Both the position numbers and the translations under genes were made by a program. From the NCBI GenBank assembly GCA_025350445.1, contig JANXXV010000690.1:1-9803 (forward strand): a stretch of DNA of 9,803 nucleotides. Reading direction: 5' to 3'. The notes beneath the pieces were generated by a model. The model saw only the letters and a program-made list of their open reading frames with translations. It searched no databases and was not told the origin of the DNA. This document shows, piece by piece, positions 1-7,593 of the stretch; position 1 is the first letter of the stretch; each line of letters begins with the position of its first letter. Origin of the DNA: Bryobacteraceae bacterium. Lineage in GTDB: Bacteria > Acidobacteriota > Terriglobia > Bryobacterales > Bryobacteraceae.

Positions 1-1305
1 CCGCCGGTATTCATCAGCCCGCATGCGGTCTTCCACTGCGTAGTAGCCGAACTCGTCGGTGGCGCCATAGACGAAGCCCTTCTTTACGCCGGCGCCGGCC
101 ATCCAGATGGAATAGCCGTAGGGATTGTGATCGCGGCCGTCTCCCGCCTCGGCTATGGGCGTGCGGCCAAACTCGCCGCCCCACACCACCAGTGTGTCTT
201 CCATCAATCCATGCGCTTTCAGGTCCGTCAGCAGCGCCGCAATCGGCTGGTCCACTTGCAACGCGGTTCGCGTATGAAGCCGGATCAGTTCGTTGTGCGC
301 ATCCCAGCCCACCTCATTGCCAGGCCCATACTCGTGGTTGATCTGAATGAACCGGACATTCCGCTCGGCCAGGCGGCGGGCCATCAGGCATTGCCATCCG
401 AAGTCGGCGGTCTCCGGCGCGTCCAGACCGTAGAGCGCGCGTGTGGCGGCCGACTCCTTTGAGATGTCGAATGCTTCCGGCGCCACCGTCTGCATACGGA
501 ATGCGAGTTCGAAGCTTTGGATGCGCGCCTCTAATTCCGGATCGTTCTGCCAGCGCGAGGTACTGGCGCGATTCATCTTCTGAATCATGTCTAATTCGTA
601 GCGCTGCTGCTCGGCCGAGAGGCCCTGATTTTGCAGATGCTCAATCGGTTCTGAAATTTTCTCAAACGGCATGCCGCCGAGGCCTACGGCCGTTCCCTGG
701 TAGGCTGCGGGAAGAAATCCGGAGCTCCACTTCTTCGCGCCGCCGTGGGACAGGCCCGGCTTCAACGTGATGTAGGCAGGCAGATTCTGATTCTCCGTGC
801 CCAGTCCGTAGATCACCCACGATCCCATGCTCGGCCGGGTGAATGTATTCGATCCGGTGTGCAGTTGCAGGGTGGCTCCCCCGTGGGCGACACTATCACC
901 CACCATGGACCTAATGATGCACAAATCGTCGGCGTGCTTTGCCACGTTGGGAAACAGCTCGCTGATTTCAAGGCCGCTTTGGCCGTACTTTTTGAACTCC
1001 CAGGGCGACTTCAGCAGGTTGCCGGTACTGCCTTCCGCGAACGTCAGCGGACGTTTGAAGGGCAGCGGCTTGCCATGATCCTTGATCAGCCTGGGCTTGG
1101 GATCGAAGGTGTCCAGATGGGAAGGTCCACCGTGCATGAAGAGGAAAATGACGCGCTTTGCTTTCGCGGGAAAGTGAGGCTGCTTGGGCGCCAGCGGGTC
1201 TGAAGCTTCAGCGGCCTTTAGCAGAGAAGACAGTCCCAGCATTCCGAAACCGCACGCGGAACGGCGCAGAATGTGGCGGCGCGAAGGTTGGAATGGCTGC
1301 GGCAT
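1..1305 (-). CDS. DUF1501 domain protein, Tat-exported (3' end cut by window edge)
   Basis: I translated 435 in-frame codons with no stop from ATG at 1305 to the window edge, so the C-terminus is missing. The N-terminus carries a Tat-like leader: SRRHILRRS at residues 8-16, then a hydrophobic stretch (GFGMLGLSSLL, 19-29) and AAEA. The mature part starts with the DUF1501 signature: RVIFLFMHGGPSHLDTFDPK (51-70), then SMVGDSVAHGG (133-143), HTGSN (149-153), INHEYGPGNEVGWDAHN (322-338), WGGEFGRTP (375-383) and GRDHNPYG (390-397). DUF1501 (PF07394) belongs to the alkaline phosphatase/sulfatase-like superfamily and is usually encoded beside DUF1549/DUF1553 proteins, as here. Its biochemical role is not established. 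The start is supported by GAGGAG just upstream, lying across the stop of the preceding gene 8 bp away. The last residues seen (DRMRADEYRR) do not match the HDLHATILH-type ending I expect. Family assignment is very secure; function is unknown. Confidence 0.95.
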   Translation of the reverse strand, partial: MPQPFQPSRRHILRRSACGFGMLGLSSLLKAAEASDPLAPKQPHFPAKAKRVIFLFMHGGPSHLDTFDPKPRLIKDHGKPLPFKRPLTFAEGSTGNLLKSPWEFKKYGQSGLEISELFPNVAKHADDLCIIRSMVGDSVAHGGATLQLHTGSNTFTRPSMGSWVIYGLGTENQNLPAYITLKPGLSHGGAKKWSSGFLPAAYQGTAVGLGGMPFEKISEPIEHLQNQGLSAEQQRYELDMIQKMNRASTSRWQNDPELEARIQSFELAFRMQTVAPEAFDISKESAATRALYGLDAPETADFGWQCLMARRLAERNVRFIQINHEYGPGNEVGWDAHNELIRLHTRTALQVDQPIAALLTDLKAHGLMEDTLVVWGGEFGRTPIAEAGDGRDHNPYGYSIWMAGAGVKKGFVYGATDEFGYYAVEDRMRADEYRR

Positions 1306-1309
1306 CTAT

Positions 1310-1316
1310 CTCCTCA
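1310..1316 (-). promoter_or_regulatory. Shine-Dalgarno site of the DUF1501 gene, embedded in the upstream stop codon
   Basis: On the minus strand the sequence reads TGAGGAG-ATAG-ATG. The TGA is the stop of the DUF1549/DUF1553 gene and its last bases form the purine-rich GAGGAG ribosome-binding site four bases before the DUF1501 start. This fixes the start at 1305 and implies that the two proteins are translationally coupled. Confidence 0.7.
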
Positions 1317-4085
1317 ATATACGTAGATGAAGTCGTTCGATGCCACCAGGGAGCGGCAGAAGCTGGTCCAGGCCAGAAGCCGGCCCTCATCATTCGACGG
1401 CTTGGCAGGAAAAGCAGCGATATACTGCAAGGCTGCGTGGACCTCGTCGGGCTTGGGTTCGCGGCCAAGGATGTTCAACCAGGCCCGGCTCACTCTGCCC
1501 GCGTCCGTCAATTCCTGTTGCAAAAGCTGCTTAGCCACACCGCGCGAACGGTCGGCCACGAATTTGCTGTTCATCATGTATAGCGCCTGCGGCGCTACGT
1601 TCGTTTGTGATCGATACTCCGTGCTGGTGGTCGCATCGCCGAAATCGTACAGCGTGAATAGAGTCGCCAGGTTCGAGCGCCGCAGGGCCAGATACACCGT
1701 GCGCCGGTTGGAATCGTCGGGGTGAATGCTCTTGCGGCCGTCGCTGAATTCATTGTCCGTGCCTTCGCCCTTTTGCAGCGATCCGCCCATGGTCAGGTCG
1801 AGACTTCCATCGAGCAACAGCAGTGAATCGCGAATCTCTTCTACCGTCTTTCTACGGATAGAGTATCGCGAGAGAAGCCGGTTGTCGGGGTCTTTCTCAC
1901 GCTTCGCCGGTGTGGCGTCAGCACTCATTTGGTAGGTGCTGGAGAGCAGGATCAGCCGGTGCATCTTCTTGATAGACCAACCCTGGCGAATGAATTCCGC
2001 GGCCAGCCAATCCAGCAATTCCGGATGGCTGGGCCGTTCACCGGCGATTCCAAAATTGTTCGGCGTGCGGACCAGCCCTTGGCCAAAATGCCCTTGCCAG
2101 ATTCGATTCGCCATCACTCGCGCGGGCAGCGGATTGAGTGGATCGGCCAACCAGTTCGCCAGTTCCATGCGGCCGCTGCCCTGGCTGATTGGCTGCTGCT
2201 GTTCACCGGCGAGAATCGTGGGGAAGCGCTTGGGGACTGTTTCGCCTTTCGAATCCGGGTTGCCGCGCAGGAACACACGCTGTTCCACTGGCTGATCTTC
2301 GGCCACTGCGCACGCGAACGGCGGCTCAGGCGGCGCGGCGTCCTTGATCTTCCGCAGTTCGGCATTCAGTGCGTCGATTTTCTTTCGGGCCGCTTCGGTG
2401 TAGATTTTTTCCGGTTCTTGAGCGGGCAGTGTCAACGGGCCTTTACCCGTGGCCACTTCGGTGTAGAAGCGGTTTTCTCCGGCCAGAAACTTCGGCGGAA
2501 TTGGAGGCTTCTCTCCACGCGCACGTGCTTCTTCCGATCGAATGCGGAACTCTTCCTGCGCCTTCGTGCGCCGTGCCGCTTCGGCAAGGAAATCGCGCTG
2601 ATAATTGATCGCTTCCGCTTCGGATTTGTACCAAAGTTCCAAATGCGGGCGGCGCTCCTTGGTGGGCTTTAGATAGTCCACCCAACGTTGGAGTAGAGCT
2701 TCGTCCAGCGAGGCGTCTTTTGCCTCTCCGCTTTGGTACACACGCCGCGCCGCCGTCATGTACCGGGCCATTTCAGGCGCGAGCAGATCGCGATACCGCG
2801 TGGCCTCAACGCCGATAACAGCGTCGATTTCTTTCTGCTTATCGGCAAGCCTCTTCTGATGCGCTTCGTATTCCGCGGCAACATCCTTGGCGACAAGCGG
2901 CGCGAAATAGAGTTTCGACACGGTGCCTTCAATCTGCGACAACTGTTTGGTACTGGCGAAAATCGAGGCGAGGGAATAATAGTCCTTCGTCGAGATGGGG
3001 TCGAACTTGTGATCGTGGCAGCGCGCGCAGGAAATAGTCAGTCCCAGAAAGGCTTTGCCGGCGACATCGATTTGTTCGTCCACAATGTCATAAAACATTT
3101 TCACCTTGTCTTGTTCTGCCACCAGTTTGGGTCCCAGCGCCAGGAATCCGGTAGCGACGATGCCGGCCGTGTTGACGTTCTGCCCGGCGGCGGGCGGCAG
3201 CAGATCGCCCGCGATCTGTTCGCGCATGAAGCGGTCGAAGGGTACATCATGGTTAAAGGCGTCAATCACGTAATCGCGGTAGCGCCATGCGTGCGGGTAG
3301 CGGTAATCCTCATCGGCTCCTGTGGAATCGGCGTAGCGTGCTACATCCAGCCAGTGGCGGCCCCATTTCTCGCCGTATCGAGGCGACGCCATCAGCCGGT
3401 CCACCACAATGGCTAAGGCGTTTGGCGATGGATCTGCGAGGAAGGCGCGGACTTCCTCTTCCGATGGCGGCAAGCCGGTGAGATCCAATGTGGCGCGGCG
3501 GATTAGAGTGAGCGGGTCGGCGGGTGGTGCGGGCGTGAGCTGGTTTGCTTCGAGCGCCGCCAGGACAAATCGATCGATGGGGGAGCGAACCCATGCCTGG
3601 TCGCTTACCGCGGGTAACGGCGGTTGTTGCAGCGGGCGGAAGGACCAGAAGTCTTTCTGCACCCTGGAGTAACCCTTCTTCTTGGTGACGCCCGAAACCG
3701 CTGCTTCATTAGCGCTCGCGGGCCATACCGCGCCCATTTTCACCCACTCGCGCAGTACGGTGAACTCCTCTTCGCTGATCCTGCCCGTAGGCGGCATCTT
3801 GATGCGCTCACGATACCCCGCCACTTGTAGCATGCGGCTGTTTTCCACGTCGCCGGGCACTACGATGGGGCCAGTGTCGGCGCCCTTGTGAAAGCCGGTG
3901 GAACTGGTGAGGTCCAATCCCGCTTTCCCTGTCTTCGGATTGTGGCAACCTTGGCAACGGTTCGCGAGGATTGGCCGGACTCGTTTTTCGAAGAACTCCG
4001 CTGGATCGCCCGACTGGCCAAAGGCCTGGCTCAGGAGAACCAACAGAGCGATCGTAAGACGTCCTAGCGTAAGACGACGTCCCAT
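1314..4085 (-). CDS. Secreted c-type cytochrome protein, PSCyt1-DUF1549(PSCyt2)-DUF1553(PSD1)
   Basis: This is a 923-residue exported protein. It has a Sec signal peptide (LTIALLVLLSQAFGQ, about residues 10-24). A PSCyt1 domain (about 28-120) follows, with haem-binding CQGCH at 44-48 and KMPP at 96-99 giving the likely axial Met. DUF1549/PSCyt2 (about 165-385) contains SPIDRFVLAALE, RRATLDLTGLPP, WGRHWLDVARYADS and a second CxxCH, CARCHDHKFDP, at 353-363. A charged, largely helical linker (about 400-600) leads to DUF1553/PSD1 (about 635-923), with NPLPARVMANRIWQGHFGQG, SHPELLDWLA and the usual ending NDFIYVY. The family is abundant in Planctomycetota, Acidobacteriota and Verrucomicrobiota and is normally paired with DUF1501, as here. 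A role in extracytoplasmic redox chemistry tied to polymer breakdown is often proposed but not proven. The ATG at 4085 lies 22 bp inside the upstream gene, preceded by a modest AGGGCGAAAG motif; the signal peptide supports this start. Confidence 0.95.
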   Translation of the reverse strand: MGRRLTLGRLTIALLVLLSQAFGQSGDPAEFFEKRVRPILANRCQGCHNPKTGKAGLDLTSSTGFHKGADTGPIVVPGDVENSRMLQVAGYRERIKMPPTGRISEEEFTVLREWVKMGAVWPASANEAAVSGVTKKKGYSRVQKDFWSFRPLQQPPLPAVSDQAWVRSPIDRFVLAALEANQLTPAPPADPLTLIRRATLDLTGLPPSEEEVRAFLADPSPNALAIVVDRLMASPRYGEKWGRHWLDVARYADSTGADEDYRYPHAWRYRDYVIDAFNHDVPFDRFMREQIAGDLLPPAAGQNVNTAGIVATGFLALGPKLVAEQDKVKMFYDIVDEQIDVAGKAFLGLTISCARCHDHKFDPISTKDYYSLASIFASTKQLSQIEGTVSKLYFAPLVAKDVAAEYEAHQKRLADKQKEIDAVIGVEATRYRDLLAPEMARYMTAARRVYQSGEAKDASLDEALLQRWVDYLKPTKERRPHLELWYKSEAEAINYQRDFLAEAARRTKAQEEFRIRSEEARARGEKPPIPPKFLAGENRFYTEVATGKGPLTLPAQEPEKIYTEAARKKIDALNAELRKIKDAAPPEPPFACAVAEDQPVEQRVFLRGNPDSKGETVPKRFPTILAGEQQQPISQGSGRMELANWLADPLNPLPARVMANRIWQGHFGQGLVRTPNNFGIAGERPSHPELLDWLAAEFIRQGWSIKKMHRLILLSSTYQMSADATPAKREKDPDNRLLSRYSIRRKTVEEIRDSLLLLDGSLDLTMGGSLQKGEGTDNEFSDGRKSIHPDDSNRRTVYLALRRSNLATLFTLYDFGDATTSTEYRSQTNVAPQALYMMNSKFVADRSRGVAKQLLQQELTDAGRVSRAWLNILGREPKPDEVHAALQYIAAFPAKPSNDEGRLLAWTSFCRSLVASNDFIYVY
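4053..4076. repeat. Short direct repeat CGTAAGACG x2 at a gene overlap
   Basis: CGTAAGACG occurs at 4053-4061 and again at 4068-4076, offset by 15 bp, which is exactly five codons. In the cytochrome gene it encodes the repeated RLTLG-RLTIA in the signal peptide. It spans the stop codon (4064-4066) of the CBM9-PKD gene. It may be a small slippage duplication that helped create the 22-bp overlap; no function is implied. Confidence 0.5.
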
Positions 4086-5128
4086 ACTTTCGCCCTGCGG
4101 GAAGGGCCCTTGGGCCCATCGATGTATAACGTCACCACGTACTCGCCGGCCTTTTCATATTGATGAATGGGGTGCTGGTCCGAAGAGGTCTTGCCGTCGC
4201 CGAACTCCCATTTCCAGGAAGTAATCGGGCCGTACGATTCGTCTTTGAACGTCACCAGCCGCCGGTCCATATCAACAATCTGGAACGACCAGTCCGCTTC
4301 CACGGGCTTACGCAACGCCGCTTCCATCGGCATCAGCCGGAAGGCTACCAGGTCCGACGCATTTCCGTACATCGTAGTCTTGTGCGACAGATTCCAGAAG
4401 CCGCGGTAGGTCTTGGCATTTTCGTCATCGTAATCGAGCACCGACCAGGACATCCCGATGACTTTGTTTTCCCAGAGCTTCGATTCCACAGACCGCTGCG
4501 GGCCTTCATACGCCGCGTAATCGAATGGCGTGATGAAAAACTCCAATATCAACTTGCCGCTTTCGCCGTGTTTGAAATTGTAGTTGTAGGCGGCGTTGGC
4601 GTAGGGCAGGTTCTTGATCCACGGCGCGCAGCCCCACACCATGGTCCAGTCTTTGCCCTCGGCGGGCGTGAATATGTGATAGTTCTGCGCGTGCACGCCG
4701 TGGAAGGTGAAGTGCGCCTCGTTCGGATCGTAAGTCTTCAGCGGATGCATCTGCTTAATGAACGGTCCGCCTGACATGTCGCCATCCACAACAAGTTCAA
4801 AGATATCGTTGTGCAGATCCGTGCTTTTGAAGTCCCAATAATTGTCGTACGCTTCATACAGAAAATAGAGCCGGTTGAGCCCCTTGACCCAGCCCACTTT
4901 CACCTTGACGTCCAGGTCCTTTCTGTCCATTGGATGGTTGTTAACCGTGTCTTTCAACTGATCCATGCCGATGGAATAGCTTTCCGGGACGATCGCCCAA
5001 TCGTCGGTCTTCCCATCGATGCGCGGAATCTGCCCGGCGGGGAACTGGAACACTTTGAATTCCACGCCGGGGCGTTCAATCGCGAATGCTTGAACGGCGC
5101 AGAATGCCAGCATCAGTACGGTTCTCAC
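4064..5128 (-). CDS. Secreted CBM9-like protein with C-terminal PKD domain
   Basis: This is a 354-residue protein with a short Sec signal peptide (MRTVLMLAFCAVQAFA, 1-16). Residues about 25-265 look like a carbohydrate-binding module family 9 / DOMON-type beta-sandwich: IPRIDGKTDDW (34-44), DVKVKVGW, RLYFLYEAYDNYWDF (86-100), DIFELVVDGD (108-117) and LILEFFITPFDYA (193-205). The C-terminal part (about 284-353) is a PKD domain: ITSWKWEFGDGKTSS (302-316), HQYEKAGEYVVTLYI (322-336), ending KVWDVVL. CBM9-like domains in such exported proteins bind sugars or are structural, and PKD domains mediate surface or protein contacts; no catalytic residues are evident. The start is GTG at 5128, overlapping the DUF362 stop by 4 bp (GTGA), which suggests coupled translation. 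A later ATG at residue 6 would truncate the leader. The gene overlaps the cytochrome gene downstream by 22 bp. Domain calls come from motif recognition: PKD is secure, CBM9 probable. Confidence 0.85.
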   Translation of the reverse strand: MRTVLMLAFCAVQAFAIERPGVEFKVFQFPAGQIPRIDGKTDDWAIVPESYSIGMDQLKDTVNNHPMDRKDLDVKVKVGWVKGLNRLYFLYEAYDNYWDFKSTDLHNDIFELVVDGDMSGGPFIKQMHPLKTYDPNEAHFTFHGVHAQNYHIFTPAEGKDWTMVWGCAPWIKNLPYANAAYNYNFKHGESGKLILEFFITPFDYAAYEGPQRSVESKLWENKVIGMSWSVLDYDDENAKTYRGFWNLSHKTTMYGNASDLVAFRLMPMEAALRKPVEADWSFQIVDMDRRLVTFKDESYGPITSWKWEFGDGKTSSDQHPIHQYEKAGEYVVTLYIDGPKGPSRRAKVWDVVLR

Positions 5129-6387
5129 ACTTTTACCCGGTCGTAGTCGAATCGCTCATTTACCAGGTGATATTCCGGCTCGCCGTCCTTCTGCAGATAG
5201 TAAGTCTTCATCGGTGTACGTGCGAAATCACTGAGCTTGCGGCGCACCGGTTGACCGGCGACCCACTCATAGACCGGTACTTCCCAGGGATTGAAAGTAT
5301 CCAACATCCCGCGTTCCTTGGCGATGCGGAACAGGTTCACATTGCCCGGTTCGTGGCCCCCCAGATACATGCCGATCATGTCCAGGCGGAAACGATCCTG
5401 GCCGAACATCACCAGATTGGTGAGATGATCCTCGCCGATTCCGAAGCCGTCGCCATCGCGGCCATAGATGCCTTCAATGATATTCAAACCCGGGTTTAGG
5501 ACCTGTGTGTTATCACAAGTCTTGTGCGCCCAGATTTCCTGATTCACCGGGCTTAGATTCGCCGGGCTGTCGTAGCGCGCGTAGCCCAGGCGGCGGTGGT
5601 TTTCGAAGTAGCGGTTGACCCGGTCTTCCACTTTGCCGTGGATGTCCGGCTGCATGAATGCAGGCGCGCCGGTCACCATTTTCCATCCGGGGCAGAAGCG
5701 CACGTAGGGCTTCACTACAAGTCCCTGCACGTTCTTCGTCGAAAGCGTCATGCACATGCCGTGCGATTTCCACTTGGCGATGTTCAGCAGCCAGGTATCG
5801 GGCTCATTGACCGGCGCGTAATGCGGAATCCGCGTATAGACTACGGGGTCCGGCACTTTGGTCCACGACATTTCGAAGCCATCGCGGAAGTTCCGTTCGC
5901 GGCGTTCGGGCTCATTCATTTCCACGCCATGGCGATCGTTGATATCGGCCAGACCGCGGTAGTTCCAGGAGAAAAAGTTGTTTGCTTCCAGGAAGTGAAA
6001 GCGCTTCAGCCCCAATTCCTTCAGGCCGAGAATGATACCTTCATAAAATTGCGGGTCGGTGCCGGTGCCCCAGTTCTCTTCATTGGGCCGCTGGTTGCGG
6101 ACGCTGGTGAAGTTCGGCTTCAGAATCACGCGATGGGTGATTGGCACGCCGGCCGTCTCCACCGGGACAAACACATCGCGGGCGAACGTGAGCCCTTCGC
6201 GCAGCTTCGCCGCCTCGTCCATCTTGTGGGGCACGTTGGTGCGTTTCAGAAAGACGGCCTTTGGATTAGCTTCAATAAAGGGATGCACAGCGAATTGCGG
6301 CTTCGGCAATCGTGCGCCTGCCAGGCGAATGGGTGCAGTAGCGGCGGCGGCTGCCAGACTCAGTAAAGTGCGGCGGGTGATATCCAT
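5125..6387 (-). CDS. DUF362 domain-containing protein, Tat-exported
   Basis: This is a 420-residue protein. The N-terminus is a compact Tat leader: MDITRRTLLSLAAAAATAP with the twin arginine at 5-6 and an alanine-rich core. The body matches DUF362 (PF04015): VILKPNFTS (87-95), GIILGLKELGLKRFHFLEAN (117-136), the central NIAKWKSHGMCMTLSTKNVQG (202-222), EGIYGRDGDGFGIGED (305-320) and the tail pattern MFGQDRFRLDMIGMYLGGHEPGN (327-349). Family members are often annotated as iron-sulfur proteins because many carry a ferredoxin domain. This one has no CxxCxxC cluster; its Cys residues at 212, 232 and 291 are scattered. The reaction is unknown. The start ATG at 6387 is preceded by only a weak GAGC-type site, 12 bp after the stop of the unnamed gene. 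The end overlaps the CBM9-PKD start by 4 bp. Export and gene order suggest it works with the three downstream secreted proteins. Confidence 0.88.
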   Translation of the reverse strand: MDITRRTLLSLAAAAATAPIRLAGARLPKPQFAVHPFIEANPKAVFLKRTNVPHKMDEAAKLREGLTFARDVFVPVETAGVPITHRVILKPNFTSVRNQRPNEENWGTGTDPQFYEGIILGLKELGLKRFHFLEANNFFSWNYRGLADINDRHGVEMNEPERRERNFRDGFEMSWTKVPDPVVYTRIPHYAPVNEPDTWLLNIAKWKSHGMCMTLSTKNVQGLVVKPYVRFCPGWKMVTGAPAFMQPDIHGKVEDRVNRYFENHRRLGYARYDSPANLSPVNQEIWAHKTCDNTQVLNPGLNIIEGIYGRDGDGFGIGEDHLTNLVMFGQDRFRLDMIGMYLGGHEPGNVNLFRIAKERGMLDTFNPWEVPVYEWVAGQPVRRKLSDFARTPMKTYYLQKDGEPEYHLVNERFDYDRVKV

Positions 6388-6399
6388 GGCTTTGCTCTA

Positions 6400-7593
6400 T
6401 TATCCTAACGCTCCTGAGAATCGGACGATAGCCAGGCGCCGCGGGGTAGGGAGAAACACCTCCGTAGTGGAACCCCGGCGCGCTGTCTGTAACGGTTTCG
6501 GGGACGCGCCCGGCGTAAGCATTAGCGCGCGCGAAAAGCGGCCTTGCACGCGAGCCTGCAATTCGGTGGATTCGCCGCTTCCATACTGCAGTATATGCAA
6601 CAGCAATTCGCCCGGCGCCGGGCCGGTCGTGGCCAGCGGGATGCACGACATCGCGTTCCAAAGGCGTACCGCGCGTTGACGATGGTTGATCACGTCAATG
6701 ACATCAAGGGCGAACTCGCTGGGGTCGGCGATGCGTTTGTGATAGGCAACGATGCGGCCCGTGCCCAAGGACAGGAAGTCGCGGTCTTGTTCCCGTTTTG
6801 TGACTTTCGCAGTGGTTGGCGCGGGCGTGTCAATTATCACCGTTCCACCAGCGGCGGCGTGAGCAAATACGGCGCCGGGCACCTGCTTCAATCCGGCCGC
6901 GACCAGCGCCTGCACTCCACTCTTCGGGATTTGCTGTGCGGAGACTAACGCCGGGCTGGCTCCACGCCGGTGAAGCAGGTTTGCTATTTCCGAGGTAGCC
7001 ATGCCGGGCTCGACCAGTGCGGTGATGATGGGCAACACGGGACGGCCCATCAGGTCGCGATGTTGCTTCAGGAATCGGATTGTCTGGCCGAGCCTATCCC
7101 AGGCTGTGCGCGCGGCTGGAGTGCCGGCGAGCAGTTCCGAACGAAAGCGCGGCTGGACGGTGAGGATGAAGTTGCCGCCATGCACGCGGGCCTCGGCTAA
7201 TGCGAGCTCCAGCGTGTCGAAGGGAAGCATGCGATCATCCGGCCGGTAACCTAGCAGCACCGGTGCGCCGGGGTGTATTGCGCGCTCATGGGCGACGGCG
7301 TAACCGTTGGCGTCGATCCACGGTTCGCGGCTGGCACTGGCCACTTCGTTATCGGGATCGCCATTTCCCGGCGCCCGGCGAGTGCCTGGCCAGAGTCCGC
7401 GCTCGACGGTGGGCGGCGTATCGATATCGGTCGAAGTGGAGAGTTTTGCAGCGCGCGCGGCCGCCTCGAAAGTACTATTAACCCGCTCGAGCAGAATGGT
7501 ATCGATGGAAGCGGCTGCAAGAAGCTCCAGGTGCGAAGGCTCCGGATCGGACCAACGGATAAATATCGGGTCGCTAAGATTGATCAGTCTCAT
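6400..7593 (-). CDS. Uncharacterised 397-residue protein, possibly a glycosidase-like fold
   Basis: I do not recognise a named family. The frame is open upstream to 7737, but I place the start at ATG 7593 because the protein from MRLINLSDPIFIRW reads as a natural N-terminus. The extra 48 residues (Arg- and Cys-rich) lie inside the transporter gene. No signal peptide or membrane segment is visible, so it is probably cytoplasmic. The N-terminal two thirds alternate helices and strands: LLAAASIDTILLE (24-36), PWIDANGYAVA (91-101), PVLLGYRP (111-118), LELALAEARVHGGNFILTVQ (128-147) and VLPIITALVEPG (186-197). That pattern suggests a barrel or Rossmann-like arrangement. The last ~120 residues (IVAYHKRIADPSEFALDVIDVIN..., RLWNA, LLLHILQYG, TEVFLP, IVRFSG) look like a terminal beta-sandwich of the kind seen on glycoside-hydrolase-like proteins. 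It overlaps the transporter gene by 20 bp. The gene is real; the fold and role are inference. Confidence 0.8.
   Translation of the reverse strand: MRLINLSDPIFIRWSDPEPSHLELLAAASIDTILLERVNSTFEAAARAAKLSTSTDIDTPPTVERGLWPGTRRAPGNGDPDNEVASASREPWIDANGYAVAHERAIHPGAPVLLGYRPDDRMLPFDTLELALAEARVHGGNFILTVQPRFRSELLAGTPAARTAWDRLGQTIRFLKQHRDLMGRPVLPIITALVEPGMATSEIANLLHRRGASPALVSAQQIPKSGVQALVAAGLKQVPGAVFAHAAAGGTVIIDTPAPTTAKVTKREQDRDFLSLGTGRIVAYHKRIADPSEFALDVIDVINHRQRAVRLWNAMSCIPLATTGPAPGELLLHILQYGSGESTELQARVQGRFSRALMLTPGASPKPLQTARRGSTTEVFLPTPRRLAIVRFSGALG

Noticed and set aside
127..1203. Plus-strand frames across the first 1.2 kb
   Set aside because: They are antisense to the DUF1501 gene, which reads open with all family motifs from 1305 to the window edge.
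1929..2672. 247-codon plus-strand open frame
   Set aside because: It is antisense to the DUF1549/DUF1553 gene, has no domain motif, and the opposite frame is a well-conserved family.
5596..6366. 256-codon plus-strand open frame
   Set aside because: It is antisense to the DUF362 gene and shows no family features.
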